From positions 4,836,001-4,900,000 of the forward strand of contig NZ_JAJFZL010000001.1 of assembly GCF_020733635.1 (NCBI RefSeq): a stretch of 64,000 bases of DNA. The letters run 5' to 3'. Made by a program: the position numbers and the translations under genes. This DNA comes from Nocardia spumae. GTDB taxonomy: Bacteria > Actinomycetota > Actinomycetes > Mycobacteriales > Mycobacteriaceae. How positions within the stretch are numbered: position 1 is the stretch's first letter; each line of letters starts with the position of its first letter. The notes under the pieces are model-generated. The model worked only from the letters and a program-made list of their open reading frames with translations. It did not search any database and was not told where the DNA came from. Shown piece by piece: positions 34,789 to 44,139 of this stretch.

Positions 34789-35451
34789 GTGCGAACGAAA
34801 TTCTCCTCCGAGCTCGCGGCGCTCACCGATGAGCTCGCCCACATGGCTCGGCTGGCTCACGAGGCGGCCGAGCGCGCCGCGGTGGCCATCGAGAACGCCG
34901 ACCTGACCGCGGCCTACGAGGTATTGGCCCTGGACGAACAGATCCAGGCCGACCATGCCAGATGCGAGGACCGCTCGGTACTCCTGCTCGCGCTCGAGGC
35001 GCCCGTCGCCAGGGATCTGCGAAATGTGGTGACCGCCATCCAGATCGCGGAGGACCTCTCGGGCGTCGCGGCCGCGTTGAGCCGGGTGGCCGACAGCGTG
35101 GTGCGGGCCTTCCCGGATCCGGTGGCGCCCGAACAGATCACGGCCGCACTGACCGCGATGGCGGGTGTCGTCGCGCAACTGGCCGCGGCGGCGATCACGG
35201 CGATCACAGCCCAGCAGGTACCGCCCGATACCAGCCTGATCCCGCCGGATCCCGCGATGGATCGCCTCCATCAGCAGTTGATGCGGGCGGTCGCCGACGC
35301 GGACTGGACCCACGGCAATGCGATGGCGGTCGAAACGGCACTGCTGGCACACCATTTCGAGCGATGTGCCGTGCACTGCGTGCGGATCGGACGGCTGATC
35401 CGGTTCTTCCACACCGGGGTGCCGCTCTCGGCGCAGTCCGAGGAGACCTGA
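34789..35451 (+). CDS. phoU: PhoU-family protein
   Basis: 220 residues from a GTG. Two PhoU-type three-helix bundles: LTDELAHMARLAHEAAERA with D/E-rich metal-binding positions (NADLTAAYEVLALDEQIQA) in the first half, and ALLAHHFERCAVHCVRIGRLIRF in the second. PhoU links phosphate uptake to the PhoR/PhoP system and also acts as a general repressor of phosphate signalling. No pst or phoPR genes lie nearby, so it is an orphan copy. It is divergent from the ParA gene. Confidence 0.85.
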   Translation: MRTKFSSELAALTDELAHMARLAHEAAERAAVAIENADLTAAYEVLALDEQIQADHARCEDRSVLLLALEAPVARDLRNVVTAIQIAEDLSGVAAALSRVADSVVRAFPDPVAPEQITAALTAMAGVVAQLAAAAITAITAQQVPPDTSLIPPDPAMDRLHQQLMRAVADADWTHGNAMAVETALLAHHFERCAVHCVRIGRLIRFFHTGVPLSAQSEET

Positions 35452-35518
35452 GCATCGCGGCTTCGGCACCCCGTGAGCACCCGCCGCCTGGTCCGAACCC
35501 ACGCAGTAACCTGGGCGC

Positions 35519-37027
35519 ATGACAGCTGTTGCAGATCGTTCACTCGGCCCGGAACTGGCACGTACCGAGAGCATCGGCCCCGATACCGATGTCCTCGTGA
35601 TCGGCGTTCTGACCGGCGACGACGGTCCCGTGATCGCGGCGGCCGACGTATTCGACGAGGTGATCGACGCCACGGTCCGCGAGCATGTGCTGGCGGCGCT
35701 GCTGGCGGTCGGCGCGAAGGGTAAGGCCGAGGAACTGACGCGGATTCCGGCGCCGGAGGGCCTGGGTGCGACCAGCGTCCTGGCGGTCGGCCTCGGCGCG
35801 CAGGACGCCCTCGACGCCGAGCAGATCCGCAAGTCCGCCGGTGTGGCCGCGCGTTCGCTGGCCGGCACCGCGACCGCCGTCACGACGCTGTCCGGACTGG
35901 ACCTGGGTGCCGCCGCCGAGGGTTTCTACCTGGGCGCCTACACCTTCACCACGTTCAAATCCGGCAAGTCCGCGCCCAAGCCGGCCGAGCAGCCGCTGCA
36001 GCGTGTCGAATTCCTGGTTCCCGCACCGGATTCCGGCGCCGAGGAACTGTTCCGCGCGCAAGCCGTGGCCGAAGCCGTGGCCACCGCACGCGATTTCGTC
36101 AACACCCCGCCGAACGCGCTGTTCCCCGCCGAGTTCGCCGATCGCGCGGCCGGATTGGCGCGCGCTGCCGGGCTCGAGGTGGAGATCCTGGACGAGAAGC
36201 AACTCGAGGCCGGCGGATACGGCGGCATCGTCGGCGTCGGCAAGGGCTCGTCGCGCCCGCCACGGCTGCTCCGCATCACCTACGCCGGCGGTGAGAAGAA
36301 GGTCGCGCTGATCGGTAAGGGCATCACCTTCGACACCGGCGGCATCTCGATCAAGCCCGCCGCCAATATGGAGAACATGACCTCCGATATGGGCGGTGCG
36401 GCGGCGGTCATCGCGACCACGCTGGTGGCGGCGCGGCTCGGCCTCCCGATCACCGTCACCGCCACCGTGCCCATGGCGGAGAACATGCCCTCGGCAACCG
36501 CGCAGCGACCCGGTGACGTGCTGACCCAGTACGGCGGCACCACGATCGAGGTCATCAACACCGACGCGGAGGGTCGGTTGATCCTGGCCGACGCGATCGT
36601 GCGCGCGGGCGAGGACGAACCCGACTACCTCATCGATGTCGCCACCCTGACCGGTGCGCAGATGGTCGCCCTGGGCACCCGCACGCCGGGCGTGATGGGC
36701 ACCGAGGAATTCCGCGACCGGGTGGCGCTGCTGTCGCAGCAGGTCGGCGAGAACGGCTGGGCGATGCCGCTGCCGAGCGAGCTGCGCGCCGACCTGAATT
36801 CGAAGGTCGCCGATCTGGCCAATGTCTCCCCGCACCGCTGGGGCGGCATGCTCGTCGCGGGCACCTACCTCAAGGAGTTCGTGCCCGACGGCGTGCAGTG
36901 GGCGCATCTGGATGTCGCCGGACCGGCCTACAACACCGGCGGGCCGTTCGGCTACATCGGCAAGGGCGGCACCGGCGTTCCGGTTCGCACGCTGGTCGCG
37001 GTGCTCACCGATATCGCCGGCGAGTAA
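35519..37027 (+). CDS. pepA: Leucyl aminopeptidase (M17)
   Basis: 502 residues. The M17 catalytic domain shows [16 protein letters not shown] near 262-277 with the metal-binding Lys and Asp, [11 protein letters not shown], and the signature [10 protein letters not shown] near 347-356 (Asp and Glu metal ligands). The N-terminal ~165 residues form the regulatory domain. It removes N-terminal leucine and other residues from peptides as a two-metal hexamer in the cytoplasm. It starts the core block shared with Mycobacterium (Rv2213 onward). Confidence 0.95.
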   Translation: MTAVADRSLGPELARTESIGPDTDVLVIGVLTGDDGPVIAAADVFDEVIDATVREHVLAALLAVGAKGKAEELTRIPAPEGLGATSVLAVGLGAQDALDAEQIRKSAGVAARSLAGTATAVTTLSGLDLGAAAEGFYLGAYTFTTFKSGKSAPKPAEQPLQRVEFLVPAPDSGAEELFRAQAVAEAVATARDFVNTPPNALFPAEFADRAAGLARAAGLEVEILDEKQLEAGGYGGIVGVGKGSSRPPRLLRITYAGGEKKVALIGKGITFDTGGISIKPAANMENMTSDMGGAAAVIATTLVAARLGLPITVTATVPMAENMPSATAQRPGDVLTQYGGTTIEVINTDAEGRLILADAIVRAGEDEPDYLIDVATLTGAQMVALGTRTPGVMGTEEFRDRVALLSQQVGENGWAMPLPSELRADLNSKVADLANVSPHRWGGMLVAGTYLKEFVPDGVQWAHLDVAGPAYNTGGPFGYIGKGGTGVPVRTLVAVLTDIAGE

Positions 37028-37042
37028 GCGGCGCAGCAGATT

Positions 37043-37088
37043 CGAACCGGCCGGCCGTGCCCTCGGGGGAGGGCGGCCGGCCGGTTCG
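37043..37088. terminator. Strong bidirectional hairpin between pepA and the convergent hypothetical gene
   Basis: CGAACCGGCCGGCC pairs with GGCCGGCCGGTTCG over 14 bases, extended by a GCCCTC/GAGGGC inner stem after a small bulge, with a GGGG loop. It fills the 64-base gap between pepA and the reverse gene ending at 37092, so it can stop transcription from both sides. Confidence 0.85.
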
Positions 37089-37091
37089 GTC

Positions 37092-37442
37092 CTAGTCCGC
37101 CGACAGATCCCGCAGGTCGGCTTCCAGGGCGCGTTTGCGCTCGATCCGTTTACGGGAGTCGTAGTCACGCATCCGCTGCGGATAGCCGGTGCGGGCCGCG
37201 TCGTACACGGGTATCCCGAGGCGGCTCGACAACTGCCGCGCACCGCGTTCACCCACCACCCGGCGAGTCCATTCCCCATCGGCGGCGATAAGCACCGCTG
37301 TGACATCGGTCACCGTTGTTTTCGGTTCGATGTAGGCCTCCACGCCGACGTGCGTGCGCGTCCACTCGGCCAGATAGCGCACATCCGACGCATCGGCACC
37401 GCCGCCCGCGCGGCCGCCGCGGAAACGATCGAGCAACCCCAC
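37092..37442 (-). CDS. Conserved small actinobacterial protein of unknown function
   Basis: 116 residues. It begins MGLLDRFRGG and has a compact alpha/beta middle (VGVEAYIEPKTTVTDVTAVLI, GEWTRRVVGERGARQLSSRL in parts) ending in a basic helix RKRIERKRALE. The composition is soluble and the pattern looks like a conserved family often found beside pepA/sucB in mycolata. The function is not known to me. Confidence 0.8.
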   Translation of the reverse strand: MGLLDRFRGGRAGGGADASDVRYLAEWTRTHVGVEAYIEPKTTVTDVTAVLIAADGEWTRRVVGERGARQLSSRLGIPVYDAARTGYPQRMRDYDSRKRIERKRALEADLRDLSAD

Positions 37443-37855
37443 GGCCGCCTACCTCCTGTTCGCAGATCGGGGTGTGTGCACTCCCGATCCATCGATAGTG
37501 CCAGCTGTCGGGCATTTCGGACGGAGGCCCGGCGCCGGCCGAGGGTCCGGAAGCGGGAATCGCCACACAGCGCCGGAGTGTCGAACGAGACACGCCGCGG
37601 TGCGCGTCGGCATCCGACCTGCTCCCGAGGACGACACGGATGCTGTGAAGTCGCCACGGGGCCGCCGACGGCCCGCCCTGTGGTACGCATCGCAACGGCG
37701 AGTGCAAGGATGGAGAACCGGAACAAGAACCGCACGGATCTCCGGTGCCACAGGAATGTTCGGTGGCAGCCGGGTGCTCACCGCGACCCGCGGCGTGCCC
37801 CCGCCGAGAGACGAACTGTTGTAGACCCGTCGAGCAGTTAGAGGAGTCAACGGAC
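37443..37855. other. Divergent intergenic region upstream of sucB
   Basis: No gene is supported. It holds GAGGAG at 37841-37846, ten bases before the sucB ATG, and presumably the promoters of sucB and of the reverse hypothetical gene. No obvious palindrome was seen. Confidence 0.4.
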
Positions 37856-39643
37856 ATGGCCTTCTCCGTCCAGATGCCAGCTCTTGGTGAGAGCGTCACC
37901 GAGGGCACTGTGACCAGGTGGCTGAAGCAGGAAGGAGACACGGTCGAGGTCGACGAGCCCCTGCTCGAGGTGTCCACCGACAAGGTCGACACCGAAATCC
38001 CGTCCCCCGCAGCGGGTGTGCTCTCCAAGATCGTGGCCCAGGAAGACGATGTCGTCGAGGTCGGCGGCGAACTGGGCGTGATCGGCGACGCCTCCGAGGC
38101 GAACGCCTCCGCACCCGCCCCCGCGCAGGAAGCCGCGGCTCCGGCCGCGCCCGCGCAGCAAGCCCCCGCCGAGCAGGCGCCCGCACAGCCGGAGCCCGCA
38201 CCGCAGCCCGCCGCGGCCGCATCGTCGGGCCCCGCCTCCGGCACCCCGGTCAAGATGCCCGAACTGGGCGAGTCCGTCACCGAGGGCACCGTCACCCGCT
38301 GGCTCAAGCAGATCGGTGACCAGGTCGAGGTCGACGAGCCGCTGCTCGAGGTGTCCACCGACAAGGTCGACACCGAGATCCCGTCTCCGGTGGCCGGCAC
38401 CCTGCTCGAGATCAGCGCGAACGAGGACGACGTCATCGAGGTCGGCGGTCAGCTCGGCGTGATCGGCAGCGGTTCGCCCGCGGCCGCGCAGGCCGCGCCC
38501 GCCCCGGCTCCGGCGCCCGCGCAGCAGCAGGCACCCGCACCGGAAGCGCCCGCCCAGCAGCAGGCCCCGGCTCAGCAGCAGGCGCCCGCCCCGCAGGCTC
38601 CGGCCCCGCAGGCGCCCGCCCAGCAGGCTCCGTCGCAGCCGGCCCCGGCCCCCGCGCAGGCGGCATCCTCGACCGCGTCCGGCAACGGTGAATCCCCCTA
38701 CGTGACTCCGCTGGTCCGCAAGCTGGCCCAGGAGAACGACGTCGACCTGACGACCCTGAAGGGTTCCGGTGTCGGCGGTCGTATCCGCAAGCAGGATGTG
38801 CTGGCCGCCGCCGAGGCGAACAAGGCGCCCGCCGCCGCACCGGCCGCCGCCCCCGCGGCCCCGGCTGCCCAGGCCCCGGCCGCTCCCGCGGCACCGGCGG
38901 GTGCGCGCCCGCAGTTGCAGGCGCTGCGCGGGACGGTCCAGAAGGCCAGCCGGATCCGGCAGATCACCGCGACCAAGACCCGCGAATCGCTGCAGGCCAC
39001 CGCGCAGCTGACCCAGACCCACGAGGCCGACGTCACCAAGATCGCGGCGCTGCGGGCCAAGGCGAAGAGCGCGTTCTCCGAGCGCGAGGGTGTGAACCTC
39101 ACGTTCCTGCCGTTCTTCGCGAAGGCGGCGGTGGAGGCGCTGGGCGTGCACCCCAACGTCAACGCCTCCTACAACGAGGACACCAAGGAGATCACCTACC
39201 ACTCGGCGGTCCACCTCGGTATCGCGGTCGACACCGACCAGGGTCTGCTGTCGCCGGTCATCCACAACGCCAGTGACCTGTCGCTGGCCGGTCTGGCCCG
39301 CGCCATCGCCGATATCGCCCACCGCGCCCGCACCGGCGGCCTCAAGCCCGACGAGCTGGCCGGCGGCACCTTCACCATCACCAACATCGGCAGCCAGGGC
39401 GCCCTGTTCGACACCCCGATCCTGGTTCCGCCGCAGTCGGCGATGCTGGGCACCGGCGCGATCGTCAGGCGCCCGATGGTGATCTCCGACAACGGCAGTG
39501 AGTTCATCGGCATCCGTTCGGTGTGCTACCTGCCGCTGACCTACGATCACCGGCTGATCGACGGCGCCGACGCCGGCCGCTTCCTGACCACCATCAGGCA
39601 CCGGTTGGAAGAGGCCGCCTTCGAGGCCGATCTGGGCCTGTAA
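37856..39643 (+). CDS. sucB: Dihydrolipoamide acyltransferase E2 with two lipoyl domains
   Basis: 595 residues from ATG 37856 (GAGGAG upstream). Two lipoyl domains carry the [11 protein letters not shown] motif with lipoyl Lys at 43 and 170, joined by Ala/Pro/Gln-rich swinging linkers. The E3-binding domain ([15 protein letters not shown]) begins near 280. The catalytic domain ends with [14 protein letters not shown], giving active-site His565 and Asp569. It is the E2 core of a 2-oxoacid dehydrogenase; in Mycobacterium the equivalent DlaT/SucB serves pyruvate dehydrogenase and the peroxidase complex, so the acyl substrate is not fixed by sequence. It needs lipoate made by the downstream lipA. 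Confidence 0.95.
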   Translation: MAFSVQMPALGESVTEGTVTRWLKQEGDTVEVDEPLLEVSTDKVDTEIPSPAAGVLSKIVAQEDDVVEVGGELGVIGDASEANASAPAPAQEAAAPAAPAQQAPAEQAPAQPEPAPQPAAAASSGPASGTPVKMPELGESVTEGTVTRWLKQIGDQVEVDEPLLEVSTDKVDTEIPSPVAGTLLEISANEDDVIEVGGQLGVIGSGSPAAAQAAPAPAPAPAQQQAPAPEAPAQQQAPAQQQAPAPQAPAPQAPAQQAPSQPAPAPAQAASSTASGNGESPYVTPLVRKLAQENDVDLTTLKGSGVGGRIRKQDVLAAAEANKAPAAAPAAAPAAPAAQAPAAPAAPAGARPQLQALRGTVQKASRIRQITATKTRESLQATAQLTQTHEADVTKIAALRAKAKSAFSEREGVNLTFLPFFAKAAVEALGVHPNVNASYNEDTKEITYHSAVHLGIAVDTDQGLLSPVIHNASDLSLAGLARAIADIAHRARTGGLKPDELAGGTFTITNIGSQGALFDTPILVPPQSAMLGTGAIVRRPMVISDNGSEFIGIRSVCYLPLTYDHRLIDGADAGRFLTTIRHRLEEAAFEADLGL

Positions 39644-39676
39644 ACCGCTCACCGACACGACGATTCGGTTCCCGAC

Positions 39677-40567
39677 ATGAAGGTTGTGATCGCCGGTTCG
39701 TCCGGGCTGATCGGGACGGCGCTCGTCGCCGCGCTGCGCCGGGACGGGCACGAGGTAGCCCGGCTGGTGCGCCGTCCCGCGGCCGCGGCCGACGAGTTCA
39801 CCTGGGATCCGCTACGAGCGCAGGTGCCCGAAGCGGCCCTGCGCTCCGCGGACGCGGTGGTGAACCTCTGTGGCGCCGGAATCGGCTCGCGTCGGTGGAA
39901 CGGCAGCTACAAACAGCAGTTGCGTGACAGCCGCATCGGCCCGACCGATGTGCTGTCCACCGCGGTCGCCGCCGCGGGAGTGCCGACGCTGGTCAGTGCC
40001 AGCGGCGTGCACTTCTACGGCGGCGAGACCGGTGATCGGGTGATCACCGAATCCGATTCCGCCGGAACGGGTTTCATGTCCACCCTGTGCCGGGACTGGG
40101 AAGCCGCCACCGAGCCCGCGGCCGAGGCGGGCGTGCGGGTGGTGCAGATCCGCAGCGCGGTCGTGCTGTCGCGCCACGGCGGCATGCTCGCCCTGCTGCG
40201 ACCGCTGTACTCGCTGGGGCTGGGCGGCCGGCTCGGCAGTGGCCGCCAGTATCAGCCGTGGATCTCACTCGACGACGAGGTCGGCGGCATCCAGTTCGCG
40301 CTCACCCATTCCGACGTGCGCGGACCGGTCAATCTGGTGGGTCCCGCCCCGGTGACCAACGCCGAATTCAACCGCGCACTGGGCCGGGCCCTGCATCGCC
40401 CGGCGCCGTTCGTGGTGCCCGCCTTCGCCTTACAGGCCGTGGTCGGTGAAATGGCACGCGAGGCCATCCTGCGCGGCCCGCGGGCGATCCCGACGGTGCT
40501 CGAGGAGGCGGGTTACTCGTTCCGGCACGAGACCGTCGGCGAGGCGCTGGCCGCGGCGGTGGGCTGA
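39677..40567 (+). CDS. TIGR01777-family NAD-dependent epimerase/dehydratase-like protein
   Basis: 296 residues. Rossmann motif GSSGLIGTAL at 8-17, then NLCGAGIGSRRWNGSYKQ, SASGVHFYGG and QPWISLDDEVGGI, the marks of the SDR39U1/TIGR01777 group. In Mycobacterium the orthologue (Rv2216) follows sucB/dlaT as here. The cellular role is unsettled. The 33-base gap to sucB suggests co-transcription. Confidence 0.92.
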   Translation: MKVVIAGSSGLIGTALVAALRRDGHEVARLVRRPAAAADEFTWDPLRAQVPEAALRSADAVVNLCGAGIGSRRWNGSYKQQLRDSRIGPTDVLSTAVAAAGVPTLVSASGVHFYGGETGDRVITESDSAGTGFMSTLCRDWEAATEPAAEAGVRVVQIRSAVVLSRHGGMLALLRPLYSLGLGGRLGSGRQYQPWISLDDEVGGIQFALTHSDVRGPVNLVGPAPVTNAEFNRALGRALHRPAPFVVPAFALQAVVGEMAREAILRGPRAIPTVLEEAGYSFRHETVGEALAAAVG

Positions 40568-40717
40568 ATTTCGGCCTGCGCTTCGCCGCGGCGGGGGTTG
40601 CGGCCCGGGTGGATCGCTCGAAACCATCGGCCGCCGGGGTGAGGTGATGCTCACGTTTTCCGGCGCCCGGACGGTTTCGGAATCGATTCGGGTCGCGGCT
40701 GCGGATACGTTGAGGCA

Positions 40718-41269
40718 GTGACCGATATCCCGCCGGCCGGCCCCCACATCCGCGACGCCGAGGAGCGCGACCTTCCCACGATCCTCGCGATCCACAACAC
40801 CGCGGTGGCCGAGACCACCGCGATCTGGGACTCCGCACCGGTCGATCTCGATGACCGGCTGCGGTGGTGGCGGGATCGGGTGGCCTCGGGATATCCGGTG
40901 CTGGTCGCCGAGATCGATGGTGAGGTGGCCGGATACGCCAGCTACGCGCAGTGGCGGCCGAAGTCCGGTTATCGCTACTGCGTGGAGAATTCGGTGTACG
41001 TCGCGGACCGGTTCCAGCGGCGCGGCGCCGCCACCTCCCTGCTGACCGCGCTGCTGGCGCGAGCCGAGGAATCCGGCCGGGTGCACACCGTGATCGCGGC
41101 CATCGAGACCTCCAACAAGACCTCGATCCTGCTGCACGAGAAATTCGGATTCCGGGTGGTCGGACAGCTCGCGGAGGTCGGTCACAAGTTCGGTGGCTGG
41201 ATGGATCTGACCTTGATGCAACGCACGCTGCCGGGCCCGATTTCGGCGGGCGTAGAGTCGTTCGAGTGA
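40718..41269 (+). CDS. GNAT N-acetyltransferase (phosphinothricin acetyltransferase-like)
   Basis: 183 residues from a GTG. Acetyl-CoA motif A reads [21 protein letters not shown] (around 88-108 in parts; Q-R-R-G-A pattern), with [18 protein letters not shown] before it, and [17 protein letters not shown] after, matching PAT/Bar-like acetyltransferases. It sits where lipB usually lies and its stop overlaps the lipA start (GTGA). It may acetylate methionine sulfoximine- or phosphinothricin-like amino acids; the substrate is unproven. Confidence 0.9.
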   Translation: MTDIPPAGPHIRDAEERDLPTILAIHNTAVAETTAIWDSAPVDLDDRLRWWRDRVASGYPVLVAEIDGEVAGYASYAQWRPKSGYRYCVENSVYVADRFQRRGAATSLLTALLARAEESGRVHTVIAAIETSNKTSILLHEKFGFRVVGQLAEVGHKFGGWMDLTLMQRTLPGPISAGVESFE

Positions 41270-42354
41270 CCTCCGTCGATACCCCGACATCGAACAGCGG
41301 CGCGGCACACACCGCCACGCCGGCCACGTCGTCCCCCGATCCGCTGGTGCGTGAATCGGGTGGACGCAAAATGCTCCGCATCGAAGCCCGCAACGCGCAG
41401 ACGCCGATCGAGCGCAAGCCGACGTGGATCCGCACCCGCGCCACCATGGGCCCCGAGTACTCCGAGCTCAAGGGCCTGGTCAAACGCGAAGGCCTGCACA
41501 CGGTCTGCGAGGAAGCGGGCTGCCCCAACATCTTCGAATGCTGGGAGGACCGCGAGGCCACCTTCCTCATCGGCGGCGAGCAGTGCACCCGCCGCTGCGA
41601 TTTCTGCCAGATCGATACCGGAAAGCCCGCGGCGCTCGACCGTGACGAACCGCGCCGCGTCGCCGAGAGCGTGCAGGCCATGGGCCTGCGGTACTCGACC
41701 ATCACCGGTGTCGCCCGCGACGATCTCGACGATGGCGGCGCGTGGCTGTACGCCGAGACGGTGCGTGCGATCAAGGGGCTCAACCCGCACACCGGTGTGG
41801 AGTTGCTGATCCCGGATTTCAACGCCGACCCCGAGCAGCTGGCCGAGGTGTTCTCGAGCCGCCCGGAGGTGCTCGCGCACAACGTGGAGACGGTGCCGCG
41901 CATCTTCAAGCGGATCCGCCCGGCCTTCCGCTACGAGCGGTCGCTGGCCGTGCTCACCGCGGCGCGCGATGCGGGTCTGGTCACCAAGTCGAATCTGATC
42001 CTCGGCATGGGCGAGACGCCCGAAGAGGTCACCCAGGCCATGGGTGATCTGCACGAGGCCGGCTGCGACATCCTCACCATCACGCAGTATCTGCGTCCCT
42101 CGCCGCGGCACCATCCGGTCGACCGCTGGGTGAAGCCGGAGGAGTTCGTCGAGCATTCCCGCGTCGCAACCGAACTCGGCTTCGCCGGTGTGATGGCCGG
42201 ACCGCTGGTGCGCTCGTCCTACCGCGCCGGCCGGCTGTACGCGCAGGCGATGGCGCATCACGGCCGCGCGATCGCCCCGGAGATGGCGCATCTGGCCGAG
42301 GGCGGCTCCGCTACCCAGGAGGCAAGCTCGGTGCTGGCTCGCTTCGGCGGCTGA
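41266..42354 (+). CDS. lipA: Lipoyl synthase
   Basis: 362 residues from GTG 41266, overlapping the GNAT stop. The auxiliary cluster motif [12 protein letters not shown] precedes the radical-SAM CxxxCxxC cysteines at 107, 111 and 114 (CTRRCDFC), and the C-terminal RSSYRAG serine ligand motif is present. It inserts two sulfurs into octanoyl-E2 to make lipoyl groups for sucB and related complexes. Its 3' end overlaps the convergent MFS gene by 44 bases. Confidence 0.96.
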   Translation: MTSVDTPTSNSGAAHTATPATSSPDPLVRESGGRKMLRIEARNAQTPIERKPTWIRTRATMGPEYSELKGLVKREGLHTVCEEAGCPNIFECWEDREATFLIGGEQCTRRCDFCQIDTGKPAALDRDEPRRVAESVQAMGLRYSTITGVARDDLDDGGAWLYAETVRAIKGLNPHTGVELLIPDFNADPEQLAEVFSSRPEVLAHNVETVPRIFKRIRPAFRYERSLAVLTAARDAGLVTKSNLILGMGETPEEVTQAMGDLHEAGCDILTITQYLRPSPRHHPVDRWVKPEEFVEHSRVATELGFAGVMAGPLVRSSYRAGRLYAQAMAHHGRAIAPEMAHLAEGGSATQEASSVLARFGG

Positions 42355-43807
42355 GCATGCGCGGGCCGCGGTAGACGTACCGCGGCCCTGCCGTCCGCGG
42401 CCGCGCGCCGGCATCGCGGGTGGTGACCGCCCGAGGCAGCAGAAACGCGGACAGCGCCGCGGCGAGAACGAACAGGCCACCGCAGATCCACATGCCGGCC
42501 CGGTAGCCGCCATCGAGGCCCCCGGCGGCGGTGAGAGAGGTCCGGGAGATACCGACCACGCTCGGTATCGCGGCGATCCCGAGCAGCTGACCGGCACGCG
42601 CGACGGCGTTGTTGACTCCGGAAGCGAGTCCGGAGTCCTCGGTCCGCACCGCCGCGAATACGGCAGCGGTCAGCGGGGTGACCAGAATGCCCAGCCCCAC
42701 GCCGAGCAGCGTCACTCCCGGAAGTACCGCGCTCGGGTACGGGGCGTGTGCACCGACCCCGCTCAGCAGTGCCGTTCCCAACCCCGCTGTGATCGAGCCG
42801 ATCGTCATCGGCGCGCGGGCGCCGTGGCGTTGCGCGTAGCCGCCCGACCACCCCGACATCACCAGCATGAGCGCCGTGACGGGGATGGTCGCGGCACCGG
42901 CGGCGGCCGGTGGATATCCGGCGCTCACCTGCAGTTGCAACACCAGCAGGAACAACCCGCAGCCCAGTGCCGCGTAGGCGGGAAAAGTTGCCAGATTGAC
43001 CGCGGTGAACGTGCGCGAGCGAAACGGTGCGGGCGGAATCAGCGGGTCCCTCGTGTGCGCCTGCCCCACCGATACCGCCACCAGCGCCACCGCGCCCGCC
43101 AGGGCCCACCACCATCGGGCGTCGATCAAGCCGTAGCTCGTCACGGCCAGACTCGCCACGAACAACGCGGAACTCAGCAGATCCGGCCGGCCGCCGACGC
43201 GCGGCTCCCGGCGTTCGGATATGCGTGCCGCGACGATCACGACCACGATCGCCAGCGGCACATTCACCAGGAATGCCGCACGCCAGCCCGCCGACTCGAC
43301 CAGCCAGCCACCGGCGACCGGTCCGAGCGCCCCCGCCACCCCGCCGAAGCCGGCCCACAGCCCGATGGCTCGACCACGATCGCGCGGATCGATCGCCGCG
43401 GACAGCAGGGCCAGACTGCCCGGAGTGACGAGAGCTCCGGCCACGCCCTGCGCGACCCGAGCGGCGACCAGTGATTCGATGGTGCCCGCCAGGCCGCACC
43501 ACAGCGAGGCCAGCGCGAAACCGACAGTGCCCCACAGCAGTACCGCACGTCGGCCGTAACGGTCACCGAGGGCACCGCCGACCGGGATCAGCGAGGCCAG
43601 CGCAACCATGTACGCGCTCATCACCCACTGCGCACCGACCATCGCGACATCGAGGCTCGCACCGATCCTGGGCACGGCCACGGTCACCACCGTCGCGTCC
43701 AGCGAGACCAGGGCGGAACCGAGTACGGTCGCGGCCAGCAGTCGGCGCCCCGCGGCGGTACCGAGCCGGACCCCGGCCCTCGGATCGGTCTCGACCACGC
43801 TCGTCAT
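42311..43807 (-). CDS. MFS drug-efflux transporter (DHA2/EmrB type, 14 helices)
   Basis: 498 residues from ATG 43807 (GGAAGGCGG upstream). The DHA2 motifs are clear: [14 protein letters not shown] in helix 1, [11 protein letters not shown] in loop 2-3, and PLAGGWLV-like [10 protein letters not shown] in helix 5. About 14 hydrophobic helices. It is a proton-driven exporter of drugs or metabolites; the substrate is unknown. The last ~30 residues are basic and antisense to lipA's 3' end, suggesting the native stop was lost. Confidence 0.9.
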   Translation of the reverse strand: MTSVVETDPRAGVRLGTAAGRRLLAATVLGSALVSLDATVVTVAVPRIGASLDVAMVGAQWVMSAYMVALASLIPVGGALGDRYGRRAVLLWGTVGFALASLWCGLAGTIESLVAARVAQGVAGALVTPGSLALLSAAIDPRDRGRAIGLWAGFGGVAGALGPVAGGWLVESAGWRAAFLVNVPLAIVVVIVAARISERREPRVGGRPDLLSSALFVASLAVTSYGLIDARWWWALAGAVALVAVSVGQAHTRDPLIPPAPFRSRTFTAVNLATFPAYAALGCGLFLLVLQLQVSAGYPPAAAGAATIPVTALMLVMSGWSGGYAQRHGARAPMTIGSITAGLGTALLSGVGAHAPYPSAVLPGVTLLGVGLGILVTPLTAAVFAAVRTEDSGLASGVNNAVARAGQLLGIAAIPSVVGISRTSLTAAGGLDGGYRAGMWICGGLFVLAAALSAFLLPRAVTTRDAGARPRTAGPRYVYRGPRMLSRRSEPAPSLPPG

Positions 43808-44139
43808 GTCCGCCTTCCCGACCGCGTGACCATTCCCGGTCACTCGTCCAGTCGCCGAGCCCGGCGATAAGACAGCTACGCGGGAGAAACATCGGCGATG
43901 CCCCGGACGAACATCCGCACCCGCTGCGCGATCGCACTGTGTCACAGGTGACGGGTTCTTCCCGCCGACGGGCAGCCGGTCGCCGTGCCGGACAACGCCG
44001 CGTCGGGAAGGCCGGCGTGCCGGATGTCATCGCGCGCGTTCTCGGAAGGGGTGCGGATCCGCGGAACGGGTGACACAGCCGCCCGCCGGTGGGAAGCTCG
44101 AAAGCAACCGCACGTGTCGACTCCGGGAAGTGAAGAGAC
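43808..44139. other. Divergent intergenic region, MFS and EF-G2
   Basis: No gene, RNA or convincing operator found. Promoters for both flanking genes must lie here. Confidence 0.35.

Noticed and set aside
38100..38690. Repeated CAGCAGGC.. and GCCCCG.. blocks considered as a DNA repeat or CRISPR
   Set aside because: They encode the Ala/Pro/Gln linkers between sucB lipoyl domains; spacing is irregular and the frame is kept.
37847..39751. 634-codon reverse frame opposite sucB
   Set aside because: It mirrors the lipoyl repeats and Ala/Pro linkers of sucB and shows no independent motif.
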